The notes under the pieces: model-generated
What the model saw: only the letters and a program-made list of their open reading frames with translations
Told to the model about the DNA's origin: nothing
Databases searched by the model: none
Made by a program: the position numbers and the translations under genes
From: Anaerolineales bacterium
GTDB lineage: Bacteria; Chloroflexota; Anaerolineae; JAAEKA01
Assembly (NCBI GenBank): GCA_020634615.1
Contig: JACKBI010000002.1
Coordinates: 62,001-126,000 of the forward strand
DNA: 64,000 bases
Direction: 5' to 3'
Shown: piece by piece, positions 1 through 7,720 of the stretch
Layout: the number at the start of each line of letters is the position of its first letter
Position numbering within the stretch: the first letter of the stretch is position 1

Positions 1-26
1 ACCGTCAGACCTGGCAGCGACCGATA

Positions 27-515
27 TCAACCAACTGCGTTTACTTGAATCTCTTCGTACTCCACCGGCTGAGTTTCGCCACCATGTTCCTCGTAGCGTG
101 AGGGACACTTCAGCAGCAGCGTATGAGCGTAGAGCACGCCGTCTTCGCCGTACTTGCCTTCGACAATCGCCTCGGCAGCCCGGCTGAAATTGTCCGGCTT
201 GGGACCATTGAAGTAAATCGGCAGCTGCGCGTTCTCATCGCCGATCTTGAACTGCAAGATAAGATCGGCCGAGTTGTAGTCCACAGTGTTGTCCAAAACA
301 ACGCCGCTGACGCGCACGTTCTTGCCAATATGCTCGGCGGCTTCATTCTTCAATTCCGGCACAGTCAGGTAATAAGCGCCGGCGCGGCCGACCGCGTTAT
401 AGACCAGAAATCCGATGGCAACGAACAAGATGACGGCGCCGAACACGAACTTCGTGTTCTTGCGCACCGGCTCGGATTCGAGCTTTGGAGTCGTGAGTAT
501 GGGCGATTCAGACAT
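27..515 (-). CDS. ccmE: Cytochrome c maturation protein CcmE, Cys-type heme chaperone
   Basis: CcmE is the periplasm-facing, membrane-anchored chaperone that carries heme covalently before transfer to apocytochrome c. The 162-residue protein has one N-terminal membrane segment (about residues 22-40) and then an OB-fold domain (about 50-140). The usual heme-binding His of the HxxxY motif is replaced by Cys: KCPSRY, Cys137 and Tyr141. Cys-type CcmE is known in archaea and some bacteria. I chose the start at 515 because CAGGAG lies just upstream of this ATG; an in-frame ATG at 569 has no such site. No other ccm gene is visible, so partners probably lie to the left of the window. Confidence 0.88.
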   Translation of the reverse strand: MSESPILTTPKLESEPVRKNTKFVFGAVILFVAIGFLVYNAVGRAGAYYLTVPELKNEAAEHIGKNVRVSGVVLDNTVDYNSADLILQFKIGDENAQLPIYFNGPKPDNFSRAAEAIVEGKYGEDGVLYAHTLLLKCPSRYEEHGGETQPVEYEEIQVNAVG

Positions 516-559
516 TGTTTGGCACTCCTGCAAAGTGATGATAACGACGGGTTGTTTGG

Positions 560-588
560 AGTATATCACCGCCTCGCATCGCTGTCAA
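560..588 (-). promoter_or_regulatory. Sigma70-type promoter of ccmE
   Basis: On the minus strand TTGACA (583-588) and TATACT (560-565) are separated by 17 bases. The expected transcript start is near 553, giving a leader of about 38 bases before the ccmE start codon. Confidence 0.7.
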
Positions 589-715
589 CGATTTGCGTAG
601 CGACGAAAAACCCGTCTGGATGTCAGTTCTTATCTATTGTGCCACATTTCCTGAAAAAAAGTATGACTCATATCACAAAAAACCAGGCAATTTGAACTAT
701 TCGCCTATCGCGCCA

Positions 716-750
716 CGGAAGTTACCGACTTCCGCACGGCTTCGGAAGTC
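716..750. repeat. Alternating palindrome downstream of the DsbA-like gene
   Basis: CGGAAGT (716-722), ACTTCCG (728-734) and CGGAAGT (743-749) alternate, so the middle copy can pair with either neighbour. The longest stem is GACTTCCG/CGGAAGTC (727-734 with 743-750). It lies about 57 bases beyond the stop of the 807-2741 gene and could act as a terminator, but there is no T-run. The same core recurs in the element at 37043-37128. I see no gene between 589 and 806. Confidence 0.5.
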
Positions 751-806
751 ACCACGCCGAAACGCAACGTGCCAGGTGGCAACTCCCGAAGCCTAAAAGT
801 GGCAGG

Positions 807-2741
807 CTACTGCGCCTGCGTTACCGCCGCGATGACCTGCTGGAACGCCTCGATGGGATAGGCGCCGGGCAGCCGCTCGCGGTTGATGAAGAAAGCGGGA
901 GTGCCGCGCACGCCGTAGCCCACACCTTCCTGAAGGTTGTTGGCAATAACGTCCTCGTATTTCTTGTTGTCGAGGCAGTCATTGAAGGCGCCCGTGTTCA
1001 ACCCTAACTGGCCGGCATATTCTTTGAAGATGTCGATCGCACCGGCGTTGCCTGACCAGGCCTGTTGATTCTCAAACAGGATGTCGTGCATTTCCCAGTA
1101 GTGGTCCTGCTCGGCAGCACAGCGACCGGCGTTCGCCGCCGCAAGCGCCTGCGGATGAATGGAAGTCAACGGGAAGTCCTTGACCGCGTAGAGCACCTGG
1201 CCAGAGTCGATGAGCTTCTGCAATTCGGGCATCACCTGCTGGAAATGGCGCTGGCAGAACGGGCACTGAAGGTCCGTATACTCCACGATCACGACCGGTG
1301 CATTGGGATCGCCCTGGATACCGACCGCATCGTCGAGAGGAATATCGGCTGTCAGCGGCGCCGGGGTCGGCTCCGGTGCAGGTGTGGGCTGCGGCGGTGG
1401 GGCAATGCTCTTGCCTTCGCTGACCATGGTAATCGCTTGCTGGAAGTTAGCGATGGGCTGCGCACCGACAAATGCCTGACCGTCGATGAAGAACGTTGGG
1501 GTGCCGCCAACACCGAACCCCAGGCCTTCCTGCAAATCAGCCTTCACAGCCGCCGTTTGTTCGCCGCTCTCGATACAACTCTTGATCGCTGCAGCATCGT
1601 AGCCCAGTTCGCCGCCGTAGCGGGCAAAGATGTCGATTGCGTTGGCATTGCCCGACCATTCCTGCTGGCCGCCAAAGAGCTTGTCATGCATGGCAAAGTA
1701 AACTTCATCCGAACCGTCAGCAGCCTGGCGCACGCAACGGGCAGCCTCGGCAGCTTTGGCAGCCTGGGGATGCAGACTCTCCAGCGGGAAATCCTTGAAT
1801 ACCAGCTTCGCTTTGCCGGTGGTGATGTATTCATCAACCAGCGGCCCCATGGTCTGCGTATAGAAGCGCTCGCAGAACGGACACTGGTAGTCGGAGTACT
1901 CGACGATCGTCATCGGCGCATTGGGGTCGCCCTTGACCGGCGCGTCGCCAAGCTGGATGTCGACAGGCTCGGGCGCGGCGGCCGGCTCCGGCGCCGCTGC
2001 TGCCGCGTTGGGATCAACCAGCGTGCCACCGGCCATCACAGTCTCGATGGCGTTCTGGAAGACCTGATAGGGCTGCGCACCCACCAGCAGCTCGCCGTTG
2101 ATCAGGAAGCTGGGTGTACCGCTAACGCCGGCCTTCTGGCCTTCGGCGATGTCCTGCTGAATAGAATCATCGAACTTACCGCTGCTCAGGCAGCTCTCGA
2201 ACGCTGCCGCATCCAGGCCGATGTCACCCGCGTAGCCGATGAAAGTCGGTTTGGCGTCGGGAAGCTCCGACCAGGCCGGCTGGCCCGCGAACAGAGCATC
2301 ATGCATTGCCCAGTAAGCATCCTGTTCTGCCGCGCAGCGCGAGGCCACAGCAGCCTCGTCCGCGTTGGGGTGGAAGCTCAGCGGGAAGTCACGAAATACC
2401 AGTTGTACCTTGCCGGAATCCACGTAGTCCTTCAGCAACGAAGGATAGGTCTGCTCGACCCATCGGGAGCAGAACGGACACTGGAAGTCAGAGTATTCGA
2501 TGATCGTGACCGGCGCATCAGGACTGCCCTTGGTGCGGTCTGTGCTGTTCTCCACTTCAGCGGCTGCCGGCTGAGCGGCCGCCTGAGAGCCGTCGTCGCT
2601 GCTGGTGGTTGCAGCCGGCACCGCCGCATCTGGCGAAATGCCAGGCGTACCGCACGCCGCCAGCAGCAGCGCAAGCAGCAGCAAAGCGGTAGAAACTACT
2701 GCCGCTGTCCTGAATTTGTTGGTTTCTCGTGTGATTTTCAT
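807..2741 (-). CDS. Lipoprotein with three tandem DsbA-like thioredoxin domains
   Basis: The 644-residue protein is probably an exported thiol-disulfide oxidoreductase anchored by lipid. It begins with a signal peptide and a lipobox LLAAC (Cys30), then an Ala/Ser-rich spacer. Three homologous DsbA/Thioredoxin_4-type domains follow, at about residues 70-235, 262-440 and 468-640, each with a CPFC active site (88-91, 287-290 and 493-496) and a GTPxFxI cis-proline segment. Pro/Ala-rich linkers separate the domains. Each domain also keeps an RC pair and a later Cys, which may form a second disulfide. It lies 52 bases downstream of the blaI-M56 pair on the same strand and may belong to that regulon. 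Most DsbA-family lipoproteins have a single domain. Confidence 0.85.
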   Translation of the reverse strand: MKITRETNKFRTAAVVSTALLLLALLLAACGTPGISPDAAVPAATTSSDDGSQAAAQPAAAEVENSTDRTKGSPDAPVTIIEYSDFQCPFCSRWVEQTYPSLLKDYVDSGKVQLVFRDFPLSFHPNADEAAVASRCAAEQDAYWAMHDALFAGQPAWSELPDAKPTFIGYAGDIGLDAAAFESCLSSGKFDDSIQQDIAEGQKAGVSGTPSFLINGELLVGAQPYQVFQNAIETVMAGGTLVDPNAAAAAPEPAAAPEPVDIQLGDAPVKGDPNAPMTIVEYSDYQCPFCERFYTQTMGPLVDEYITTGKAKLVFKDFPLESLHPQAAKAAEAARCVRQAADGSDEVYFAMHDKLFGGQQEWSGNANAIDIFARYGGELGYDAAAIKSCIESGEQTAAVKADLQEGLGFGVGGTPTFFIDGQAFVGAQPIANFQQAITMVSEGKSIAPPPQPTPAPEPTPAPLTADIPLDDAVGIQGDPNAPVVIVEYTDLQCPFCQRHFQQVMPELQKLIDSGQVLYAVKDFPLTSIHPQALAAANAGRCAAEQDHYWEMHDILFENQQAWSGNAGAIDIFKEYAGQLGLNTGAFNDCLDNKKYEDVIANNLQEGVGYGVRGTPAFFINRERLPGAYPIEAFQQVIAAVTQAQ

Positions 2742-2793
2742 TCGTTTGTCCTGTCTAGATTAAGATCTTGCCAAGTATCAAGTATTGGGTTGT

Positions 2794-3762
2794 TTACTGC
2801 ACGGGGTCGAAATTTGCCGGTGTGAAGTCTGCCGGCGTGACCGGCGCCTGAAGTTCCAACGGAGCTGTGGTGTACCCGCATTCGCCGCCGTCGAGCGGAG
2901 CAGACGCCCGGGTCGTAGCGACATAGCTGGTCGCCATCAACACCAGCGCCAGCGCAACACTGGCCACCACATGACGCAGCCGCACAACATCCGAAAAGCG
3001 CAGGCCCGGGGCCTGATGCACCAGCCGGTCGATGCGCTTGCGCGTCACATCCATGGGACCAATGGCAGCCAGCGACGCATTGGCAGGCAGCGCGTGTCCA
3101 TGGCGCAACAGTTTCAGCAGTGCGCTGGCCAGCGCATTGTCGGCCGCGCTGGCCTGATCCGCCTCGACTTCTTTGGCAGCCATGTAGGTGTCGCGCAGCG
3201 ATCCGGCCAGCGGCAGGAAGAACAGCGCTTCGGCCAGACTTCGGCTGAGCAGCACGCGCAGGGGATCGTGCTGGCGAATATGGTGCCGTTCGTGGATCAG
3301 CACCGCACGCAGTTCTGGCTCGTCCAGCAAGTCCACCAATCCGGTGCTGAGCCAGACCTGCGGCCGCAGCAGTCCCTGTGTGAACGTATACGCAGCGCGG
3401 TCTGTCACCAGGTGCAGGTGCCCGGCCAGCTCCAATTCGCCGATCCGGTCATCCAGAGCAGCAGGCAACACGATCATGCGTTTCTGCATGGCAGCCACCA
3501 ACAGGCGGGTATTCCAAAGCTGCACAACCAGCGAACGCACGAAACGAACGGCGGCGATGACAATCACTGCCAATGGAAGCAGCAGTCCGATGGCGGGCAA
3601 ATAGCCGCCAACGGCCGAAAATGCATCCTGACAGGCAAGCCACACACCGCGCGCCATCTGTGGCGCCTGCCACAGCAGCAGAAAAATCAGCAATACCAGA
3701 CTGCCCGCGGCCAGGCCAAGCAACGCCCAAAACGCACGCTTGGCAGAGTTAGCTGGCGTCAT
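2794..3762 (-). CDS. BlaR1-like M56 family membrane metallopeptidase
   Basis: The 322-residue integral membrane protein carries the zinc peptidase motif HERHH followed by EVEAD, which fits the HExxH plus downstream Glu of M56 peptidases. Membrane segments lie near residues 10-30, 55-75, 180-200 and 270-290. M56 proteins of the BlaR1 type cleave a BlaI-type repressor when induced, and the adjacent gene encodes that repressor. Only a short tail follows the last membrane helix, so the penicillin-binding sensor domain of classical BlaR1 is absent and the inducing signal is unknown. The start at 3762 lies within the end of blaI (14-base overlap); the open frame further upstream is only the shadow of blaI. 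Confidence 0.82.
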   Translation of the reverse strand: MTPANSAKRAFWALLGLAAGSLVLLIFLLLWQAPQMARGVWLACQDAFSAVGGYLPAIGLLLPLAVIVIAAVRFVRSLVVQLWNTRLLVAAMQKRMIVLPAALDDRIGELELAGHLHLVTDRAAYTFTQGLLRPQVWLSTGLVDLLDEPELRAVLIHERHHIRQHDPLRVLLSRSLAEALFFLPLAGSLRDTYMAAKEVEADQASAADNALASALLKLLRHGHALPANASLAAIGPMDVTRKRIDRLVHQAPGLRFSDVVRLRHVVASVALALVLMATSYVATTRASAPLDGGECGYTTAPLELQAPVTPADFTPANFDPVQ

Positions 3763-4207
3763 TGCTGGCCTCCTTGTCAGCGGCCTGTGCCTGGCGGCGC
3801 TCGCGCACCAAACGCTCCAGTTCGTCGAGTTGGGCCGGGTCCACCTCGTCCAGCGTCTCGACGAATTGCGCCACAGCCAGACTGCCAAAGTCGCGCACCA
3901 AACCACCCAAAATCAGGCGCGACACCCGACCGATGAATGCATCGCGACTCTGCCTGGGCAGATAGATAAACGCCCGTGACTGCCGCTGTCGGGTCAGGGC
4001 GCCCTTCTCAACCAGACGATTGAGCACCGTCATCACGGTCTTGTAGTTGTGGCCCGGCCCCAGGTAATCGCAGACTGCCTGAACCGTGGGCTCCTGGTCC
4101 TGCAATTCCCAGATTGACTCCATTACTTTGGCCTCAAGCTCGCCAAAGAGGCGCGCAATTCCCTCTTCATGAATACGAAATGACTGGATCGGGATCGACT
4201 TGCTCAC
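3749..4207 (-). CDS. BlaI/MecI family transcriptional repressor
   Basis: This 152-residue protein has a winged-helix DNA-binding domain at residues 10-90 (LEAKVMESIWEL, then NYKTVMTVLNRLVEKGAL) and a C-terminal dimerisation tail rich in charged residues, as in BlaI, MecI and CopY. Such repressors bind inverted repeats in their own promoter and are cleaved by a partner M56 peptidase, here encoded by the overlapping downstream gene. The start is GTG at 4207, supported by GGAG a few bases upstream. The likely target is its own operon, possibly extending to the triple-DsbA lipoprotein. Confidence 0.87.
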   Translation of the reverse strand: MSKSIPIQSFRIHEEGIARLFGELEAKVMESIWELQDQEPTVQAVCDYLGPGHNYKTVMTVLNRLVEKGALTRQRQSRAFIYLPRQSRDAFIGRVSRLILGGLVRDFGSLAVAQFVETLDEVDPAQLDELERLVRERRQAQAADKEASNDAS

Positions 4208-4333
4208 GGGCTTCTCCTACGATTTTCGCTTGCCGCTGGTGCGAGATTGCAAGCTGCGCTACAATGGGTGGCGACATGCCGGAGTGGCTGCGAAACCGTA
4301 TGCTTCGAACTGCGGCGCAGCCGTCCCGGCCAA

Positions 4334-4352
4334 GTCTTACGCATTATAAGAC
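4334..4352. promoter_or_regulatory. Candidate BlaI operator overlapping the -10 box
   Basis: The dyad GTCTTA-N7-TAAGAC has perfect 6-base arms and covers the -10 hexamer of the blaI promoter. This is where an autorepressor operator would be expected. Assignment to BlaI is an inference from position. Confidence 0.45.
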
Positions 4353-4370
4353 ATTCAGATTGTTTGTCAA
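4343..4370 (-). promoter_or_regulatory. Promoter of the blaI-M56 operon
   Basis: Consensus TTGACA (4365-4370) and TATAAT (4343-4348) on the minus strand are separated by 16 bases. Transcription would start near 4335, leaving a leader of about 130 bases. Confidence 0.7.
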
Positions 4371-4427
4371 ACTCAGACTGGCGACCGACCTGCAATTGTA
4401 ACCAAATCGCAACTGCTCAGGCCACAG

Positions 4428-4508
4428 AGGACTGACAGTCCTGGTCTTGCGACAAAGCGACTGCCGCGTCAGTTGCAGCTCTGGTGATCGACCAGGACTG
4501 TCAGTCCT
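4428..4508. repeat. 19-bp perfect inverted repeat in the 4208-4592 intergenic gap
   Basis: Arms 4428-4446 and 4490-4508 are exact reverse complements with a 43-base loop. Each arm is itself nearly palindromic (AGGACTG-A-CAGTCCT). It sits in a 385-base gap between divergently read genes, which otherwise holds the blaI promoter and the ribosome site of the 4593 gene. It looks like a REP/BIME-type element; a cruciform or a regulatory hairpin for the 4593 transcript is also possible. Confidence 0.6.
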
Positions 4509-4592
4509 GACTGAACAGTTGCACCAAATCTCGCTACGTCTCGTCCTACTGCCTACTGTACCCGGTACGTACAAGAGATTGGAGACTCATCC

Positions 4593-6014
4593 ATGCTGTT
4601 GCGTTACTTCTACAACGACAAACTTGCACAGGCTTCCTATTTCGTAGGCTGCCAGGCCACCGGCGAAGCCATCGTCATCGACCCGGCGCGCGATGTGGAA
4701 CCGTATATCTGTGCGGCGGAAGAGCAAGGCATGCGGATCGTCGCAGCTACCGAGACTCACATCCACGCCGACTTCGTCTCGGGCGCGCGCGAGCTGGCGG
4801 AACGCACCGGCGCGGCGCTGCTGCTCTCCGATGAGGGCGGCGCTGACTGGGAATACGGCTACCTCGACGACTACCGGCACGTGCTTCTCAAGGACGGATC
4901 GACCTTTTACGTCGGCAACCTGCGCTTCGAGGTCATGCACACGCCAGGCCACACCCCTGAGCACATCTCATTCAGCCTCACCGACACGGCCGGCGCGGAC
5001 AAGCCAATGGGCGTGTTTACCGGCGACTTCGTGTTTGTCAGCGACGTGGGACGACCAGACCTGCTTGAAAAAGCAGCCGCCCAAACCGGTACGGCAGAAA
5101 TTGGCGCACACCAGATGTACCACTCGCTGGAGCGCTTCAAGCAGCTACCCGATTACCTGCAACTTTGGCCGGGCCACGGCGCCGGCAGCGCCTGCGGCAA
5201 GGCGCTGGGAGCGGTTCCCTCCAGCACGGTTGGCTATGAGAAACTGTTCAACTGGGCGCTGCAACATGACGATGAAGATGCCTTCGTTGCCGCTCTGTTG
5301 GAGGGCCAACCGGAGCCGCCGCGCTATTTCGCAATGATGAAACGGCTCAACAAACTGGGACCCAAAGTGCTGCACGGAACACCCCGCGTCCAGCACCGAC
5401 CGATTCAGGATCTGACGCGGCTGCTCAACCGCGGTGCACGCGTGATCGACACCCGCGCACCGGAGGCGTATGCCTCAGCTCACGTGCCCGGTACGATCAA
5501 CATCCCGTACGGCAGTTCGTTTGTGAACTGGGCCGGCTGGCTGATCAGCTATGAACAACCCTTCTACCTGATCGCTGAACGGCACCTTGTAGAGCAAATG
5601 GCAAAGGACCTGAGCCAGATCGGCCTCGACGATCTGGACGGTTATTTCGAACCGCCGAACCTCGGCGGCTGGCAGGAAGCGGGACTGTCGTTACAGTCCT
5701 ACCAGATGGCCACACCGCGGCAGGTTGCCCAGCATATCATGGCCGATGACGTGTACGTCATTGACGTGCGCAATCAGGCGGAATGGGAAGAAGAGCGGCT
5801 ACCAGCCGCACGCCACATCATGCTGGGCTATCTGGAGGAGCACGTGGAGGAGTTGCCGCGCGACAAACCGTTGGTGCTTCACTGCCGCGCGGGCACCCGC
5901 TCAGCCATCGGCGCCAGCCTGCTGCAAGCCAGCGGCATCACTGGAATCATCAACATGGTCGGTGGCATTCGCGACTGGACGGCCGACGGCCTGCCGGTCG
6001 ACCAAGGCATCTGA
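4593..6014 (+). CDS. MBL-fold hydrolase with two rhodanese domains (persulfide dioxygenase-like)
   Basis: This 473-residue cytoplasmic protein joins a metallo-beta-lactamase domain (residues 1-240) to two rhodanese domains (about 265-360 and 370-470). The MBL metal motif is THIHADFVSG, followed by HTPGHTPEH and FTGDFVF. Family members oxidise glutathione persulfide or related low-molecular-weight persulfides, and rhodanese domains pass sulfane sulfur. The second rhodanese has the catalytic loop CRAGTRS. The first has FYLIAE at that position with no Cys, so it is probably structural. GGAG lies shortly before the ATG. The gene ends just before a 15-bp hairpin. Confidence 0.85.
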   Translation: MLLRYFYNDKLAQASYFVGCQATGEAIVIDPARDVEPYICAAEEQGMRIVAATETHIHADFVSGARELAERTGAALLLSDEGGADWEYGYLDDYRHVLLKDGSTFYVGNLRFEVMHTPGHTPEHISFSLTDTAGADKPMGVFTGDFVFVSDVGRPDLLEKAAAQTGTAEIGAHQMYHSLERFKQLPDYLQLWPGHGAGSACGKALGAVPSSTVGYEKLFNWALQHDDEDAFVAALLEGQPEPPRYFAMMKRLNKLGPKVLHGTPRVQHRPIQDLTRLLNRGARVIDTRAPEAYASAHVPGTINIPYGSSFVNWAGWLISYEQPFYLIAERHLVEQMAKDLSQIGLDDLDGYFEPPNLGGWQEAGLSLQSYQMATPRQVAQHIMADDVYVIDVRNQAEWEEERLPAARHIMLGYLEEHVEELPRDKPLVLHCRAGTRSAIGASLLQASGITGIINMVGGIRDWTADGLPVDQGI

Positions 6015-6020
6015 TCGCGC

Positions 6021-6055
6021 AGAAGCCCGGCGTTGTCAGACAACGCCGGGCTTCT
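6021..6055. terminator. Bidirectional hairpin terminator candidate
   Basis: A perfect 15-bp stem (6021-6035 with 6041-6055) has a 5-base loop and lies 7 bases after the stop of the 4593 gene, between convergent genes. Neither side has a clear T-run, so efficiency is uncertain. Confidence 0.65.
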
Positions 6056-6107
6056 GAAATAATCCTACAAGTCGATTGCCGCCGGCAAAAAGGTCAGCGG
6101 TCGTCAA

Positions 6108-6392
6108 TCAGTCGGCCGCTTCAGTGTCCCCGTCTTCTTCCTCGCCCTCTTCCTCGGCGCTTTCCAGCAACTCGGTTGCCTTGCCGGCCAGCGGCTCCGG
6201 GACCATCACTGACACCTGCGCCAGCGGCCCGGTGGAAAAGCCGATCACGCTGCTGATCGATTCGTGTTGCAGCATGACTGGAATTCCGTTGCTCTCGAGG
6301 AAGCCCTTGATTACTTGCGCCTCCATCTCATTGACGGCGCGATAGACCTCGACCGGTCTCCCTGCCTGAACATCGCCACCCGTTGTCGTCAT
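6108..6392 (-). CDS. Small acidic DUF2007-like protein
   Basis: The 94-residue protein starts at an ATG preceded by AAGGAAGG. Residues 14-75 fit the DUF2007 pattern: VYRAVNEMEAQVIKGFLES, a short loop, then VMVPEPLAGKATELL. The C-terminus is a Glu/Asp-rich tail. DUF2007 domains resemble a small ferredoxin-like fold and have been proposed to take part in signalling; no biochemical role is established here. It lies 76 bases downstream of lgt and is probably co-transcribed with it. Confidence 0.65.
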   Translation of the reverse strand: MTTTGGDVQAGRPVEVYRAVNEMEAQVIKGFLESNGIPVMLQHESISSVIGFSTGPLAQVSVMVPEPLAGKATELLESAEEEGEEEDGDTEAAD

Positions 6393-6468
6393 TGTTGTAT
6401 CCTTCCTTGCTCTGATACGAGACAGAACGTCCCGCAATCCAAAGGCACCCGTTGCCACGCCGTCTCTC

Positions 6469-7440
6469 CTACTCGCCCTCACCCTTCGGCTGTACACTAT
6501 CTTCCGACGAGGGCTCCACCGACAGATCGTTCACATCGTGACTCTCGACAGCAAGCGCCGCGTTGGCATCGTCCGCAGTCGACTCCGCCGCCGCACTGGG
6601 CGACTTCCGACTACGTAGGTGGCGTACAACCAGAAGCACCACGGCAGTCACCAGTAACCCAAGGCTGATCACCTGGGCCGTAGCCAACCCGCCAAAGCCT
6701 GATATCCACGCGTCCGGGCGGAACATCTCAACCAGAAAACGACCCAGCGGGTACCAGATGAGGTAAAACAGGAAGATGTCACCGTCCAGCAGCCGCTTGT
6801 ACCAGCGGCGGCCAAAGATCATCACCAGCGCAAAGCCAAGCAGATTCCAAAGGGCCTCGTAGTAGAAGGTCGGATGGAAGCGCGTGATGGCGATATAATC
6901 TTCCATCGACATATCCAGCGGTCGCGTCAACGGCGGCTGGTACGGGAAATTCGGGTTGATTTTGAAGCCCCAGGGCAGCGTGGTGGGCGGTCCATACAGT
7001 TCCTGATTGATGCGATTGCCCATACGCCCGATTGCCTGCGCCAGCAGGATGCCAGGCGTCAAAATATCGAGCCAGCGCACCAGGCTCAGATGTCGCCGCC
7101 AGCAGTAGAGAATGACTGCGATCAGGCCGCCCAGCAGAGCGCCGAAAATGCCAAGCCCGCGGAAGCCGCCCGACCAGAAGTTGATGATCTCAATCGGATG
7201 CTCGCGGTAATAACTCCACCCCAATCCACCGACCGGATTGGAAAAGACGTGGTACAGCCGGGCGCCAATGATACCGAAGATCAATATCCACGCCAGCATG
7301 TTCCAGACGTGTTCCGGGTCCTCGCCGCGCCGCCTGGCCTCGATAGTCGAGATCCAGGCTGCCAGCACCGCACCAAAGACGATCAGCAGGCCGTACCAGG
7401 TAACCTGGAACGGTCCAAGATGTATGATGACAGGATTCAT
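6469..7440 (-). CDS. lgt: Prolipoprotein diacylglyceryl transferase
   Basis: Lgt transfers diacylglycerol from phosphatidylglycerol to the lipobox Cys of prolipoproteins in the cytoplasmic membrane, the first step of lipoprotein maturation. The 323-residue protein has about seven membrane segments. The Lgt signature GRMGNRINQELYG and the downstream HPTFYYEALWN are clear. The start at 7440 follows GGAGAAAG; the longer open frame upstream crosses the promoter. After the last helix there is a charged, Ala/Ser/Glu-rich tail of about 55 residues that core Lgt does not need. Two lipoprotein genes in this window (807 and 22806) would be substrates. Confidence 0.93.
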   Translation of the reverse strand: MNPVIIHLGPFQVTWYGLLIVFGAVLAAWISTIEARRRGEDPEHVWNMLAWILIFGIIGARLYHVFSNPVGGLGWSYYREHPIEIINFWSGGFRGLGIFGALLGGLIAVILYCWRRHLSLVRWLDILTPGILLAQAIGRMGNRINQELYGPPTTLPWGFKINPNFPYQPPLTRPLDMSMEDYIAITRFHPTFYYEALWNLLGFALVMIFGRRWYKRLLDGDIFLFYLIWYPLGRFLVEMFRPDAWISGFGGLATAQVISLGLLVTAVVLLVVRHLRSRKSPSAAAESTADDANAALAVESHDVNDLSVEPSSEDSVQPKGEGE

Positions 7441-7477
7441 AACTTTCTCCGAACTATCAGAATGACTTGTGAAGGAC

Positions 7478-7507
7478 ATTATACCGGATAACCGGACAGC
7501 AAGCCAA
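7478..7507 (-). promoter_or_regulatory. Promoter of lgt
   Basis: TTGGCT (7502-7507) and TATAAT (7478-7483) lie on the minus strand with an 18-base spacer. The predicted leader is about 30 bases. Confidence 0.55.
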
Positions 7508-7595
7508 GCGGCGTACAAGCGGAACTTCCGCCAGCTTGCAGCACCCCCACGCCTGGCCAGCACATGCCGGCGTCATGACCTCATCCGAGGGTGCT

Positions 7596-7624
7596 TTGGC
7601 GCTACGCTCCCTTTGCGCTATAAT
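7596..7624 (+). promoter_or_regulatory. Promoter of the polysaccharide deacetylase gene
   Basis: TTGGCG (7596-7601) and TATAAT (7619-7624) are 17 bases apart. It faces away from the lgt promoter and leaves a leader of about 90 bases to the ATG at 7721. Confidence 0.6.
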
Positions 7625-7720
7625 CCGCTCCAGGCTTGCGCCTATGATTCAAGAACATCAACACACCGGCGAAGCGCAAAGGCTGTCACAGTCACTCGCT
7701 TGTCGGTTGTTTTTTGTGCC

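Noticed and set aside
1065..2825. Long plus-strand open frame of 586 codons
   Set aside because: It is antisense to the triple-DsbA gene. Its translation is rich in Arg and His with no domain, as expected for a GC-rich shadow frame.
2785..3936. 383-codon plus-strand open frame
   Set aside because: Antisense to the M56 gene. The Gln/His/Arg-rich product shows no motif; the minus-strand gene has HExxH and membrane helices.
4264..4330. tRNA-Ser-like sequence (ATGCCGGAGTGGCTG)
   Set aside because: It matches the D-arm of serine tRNAs, but no anticodon stem, T-arm or acceptor pairing can be drawn around it.
7469..7720. 84-codon N-terminal extension of the polysaccharide deacetylase
   Set aside because: It crosses two promoters, and its sequence does not resemble a signal peptide or domain.
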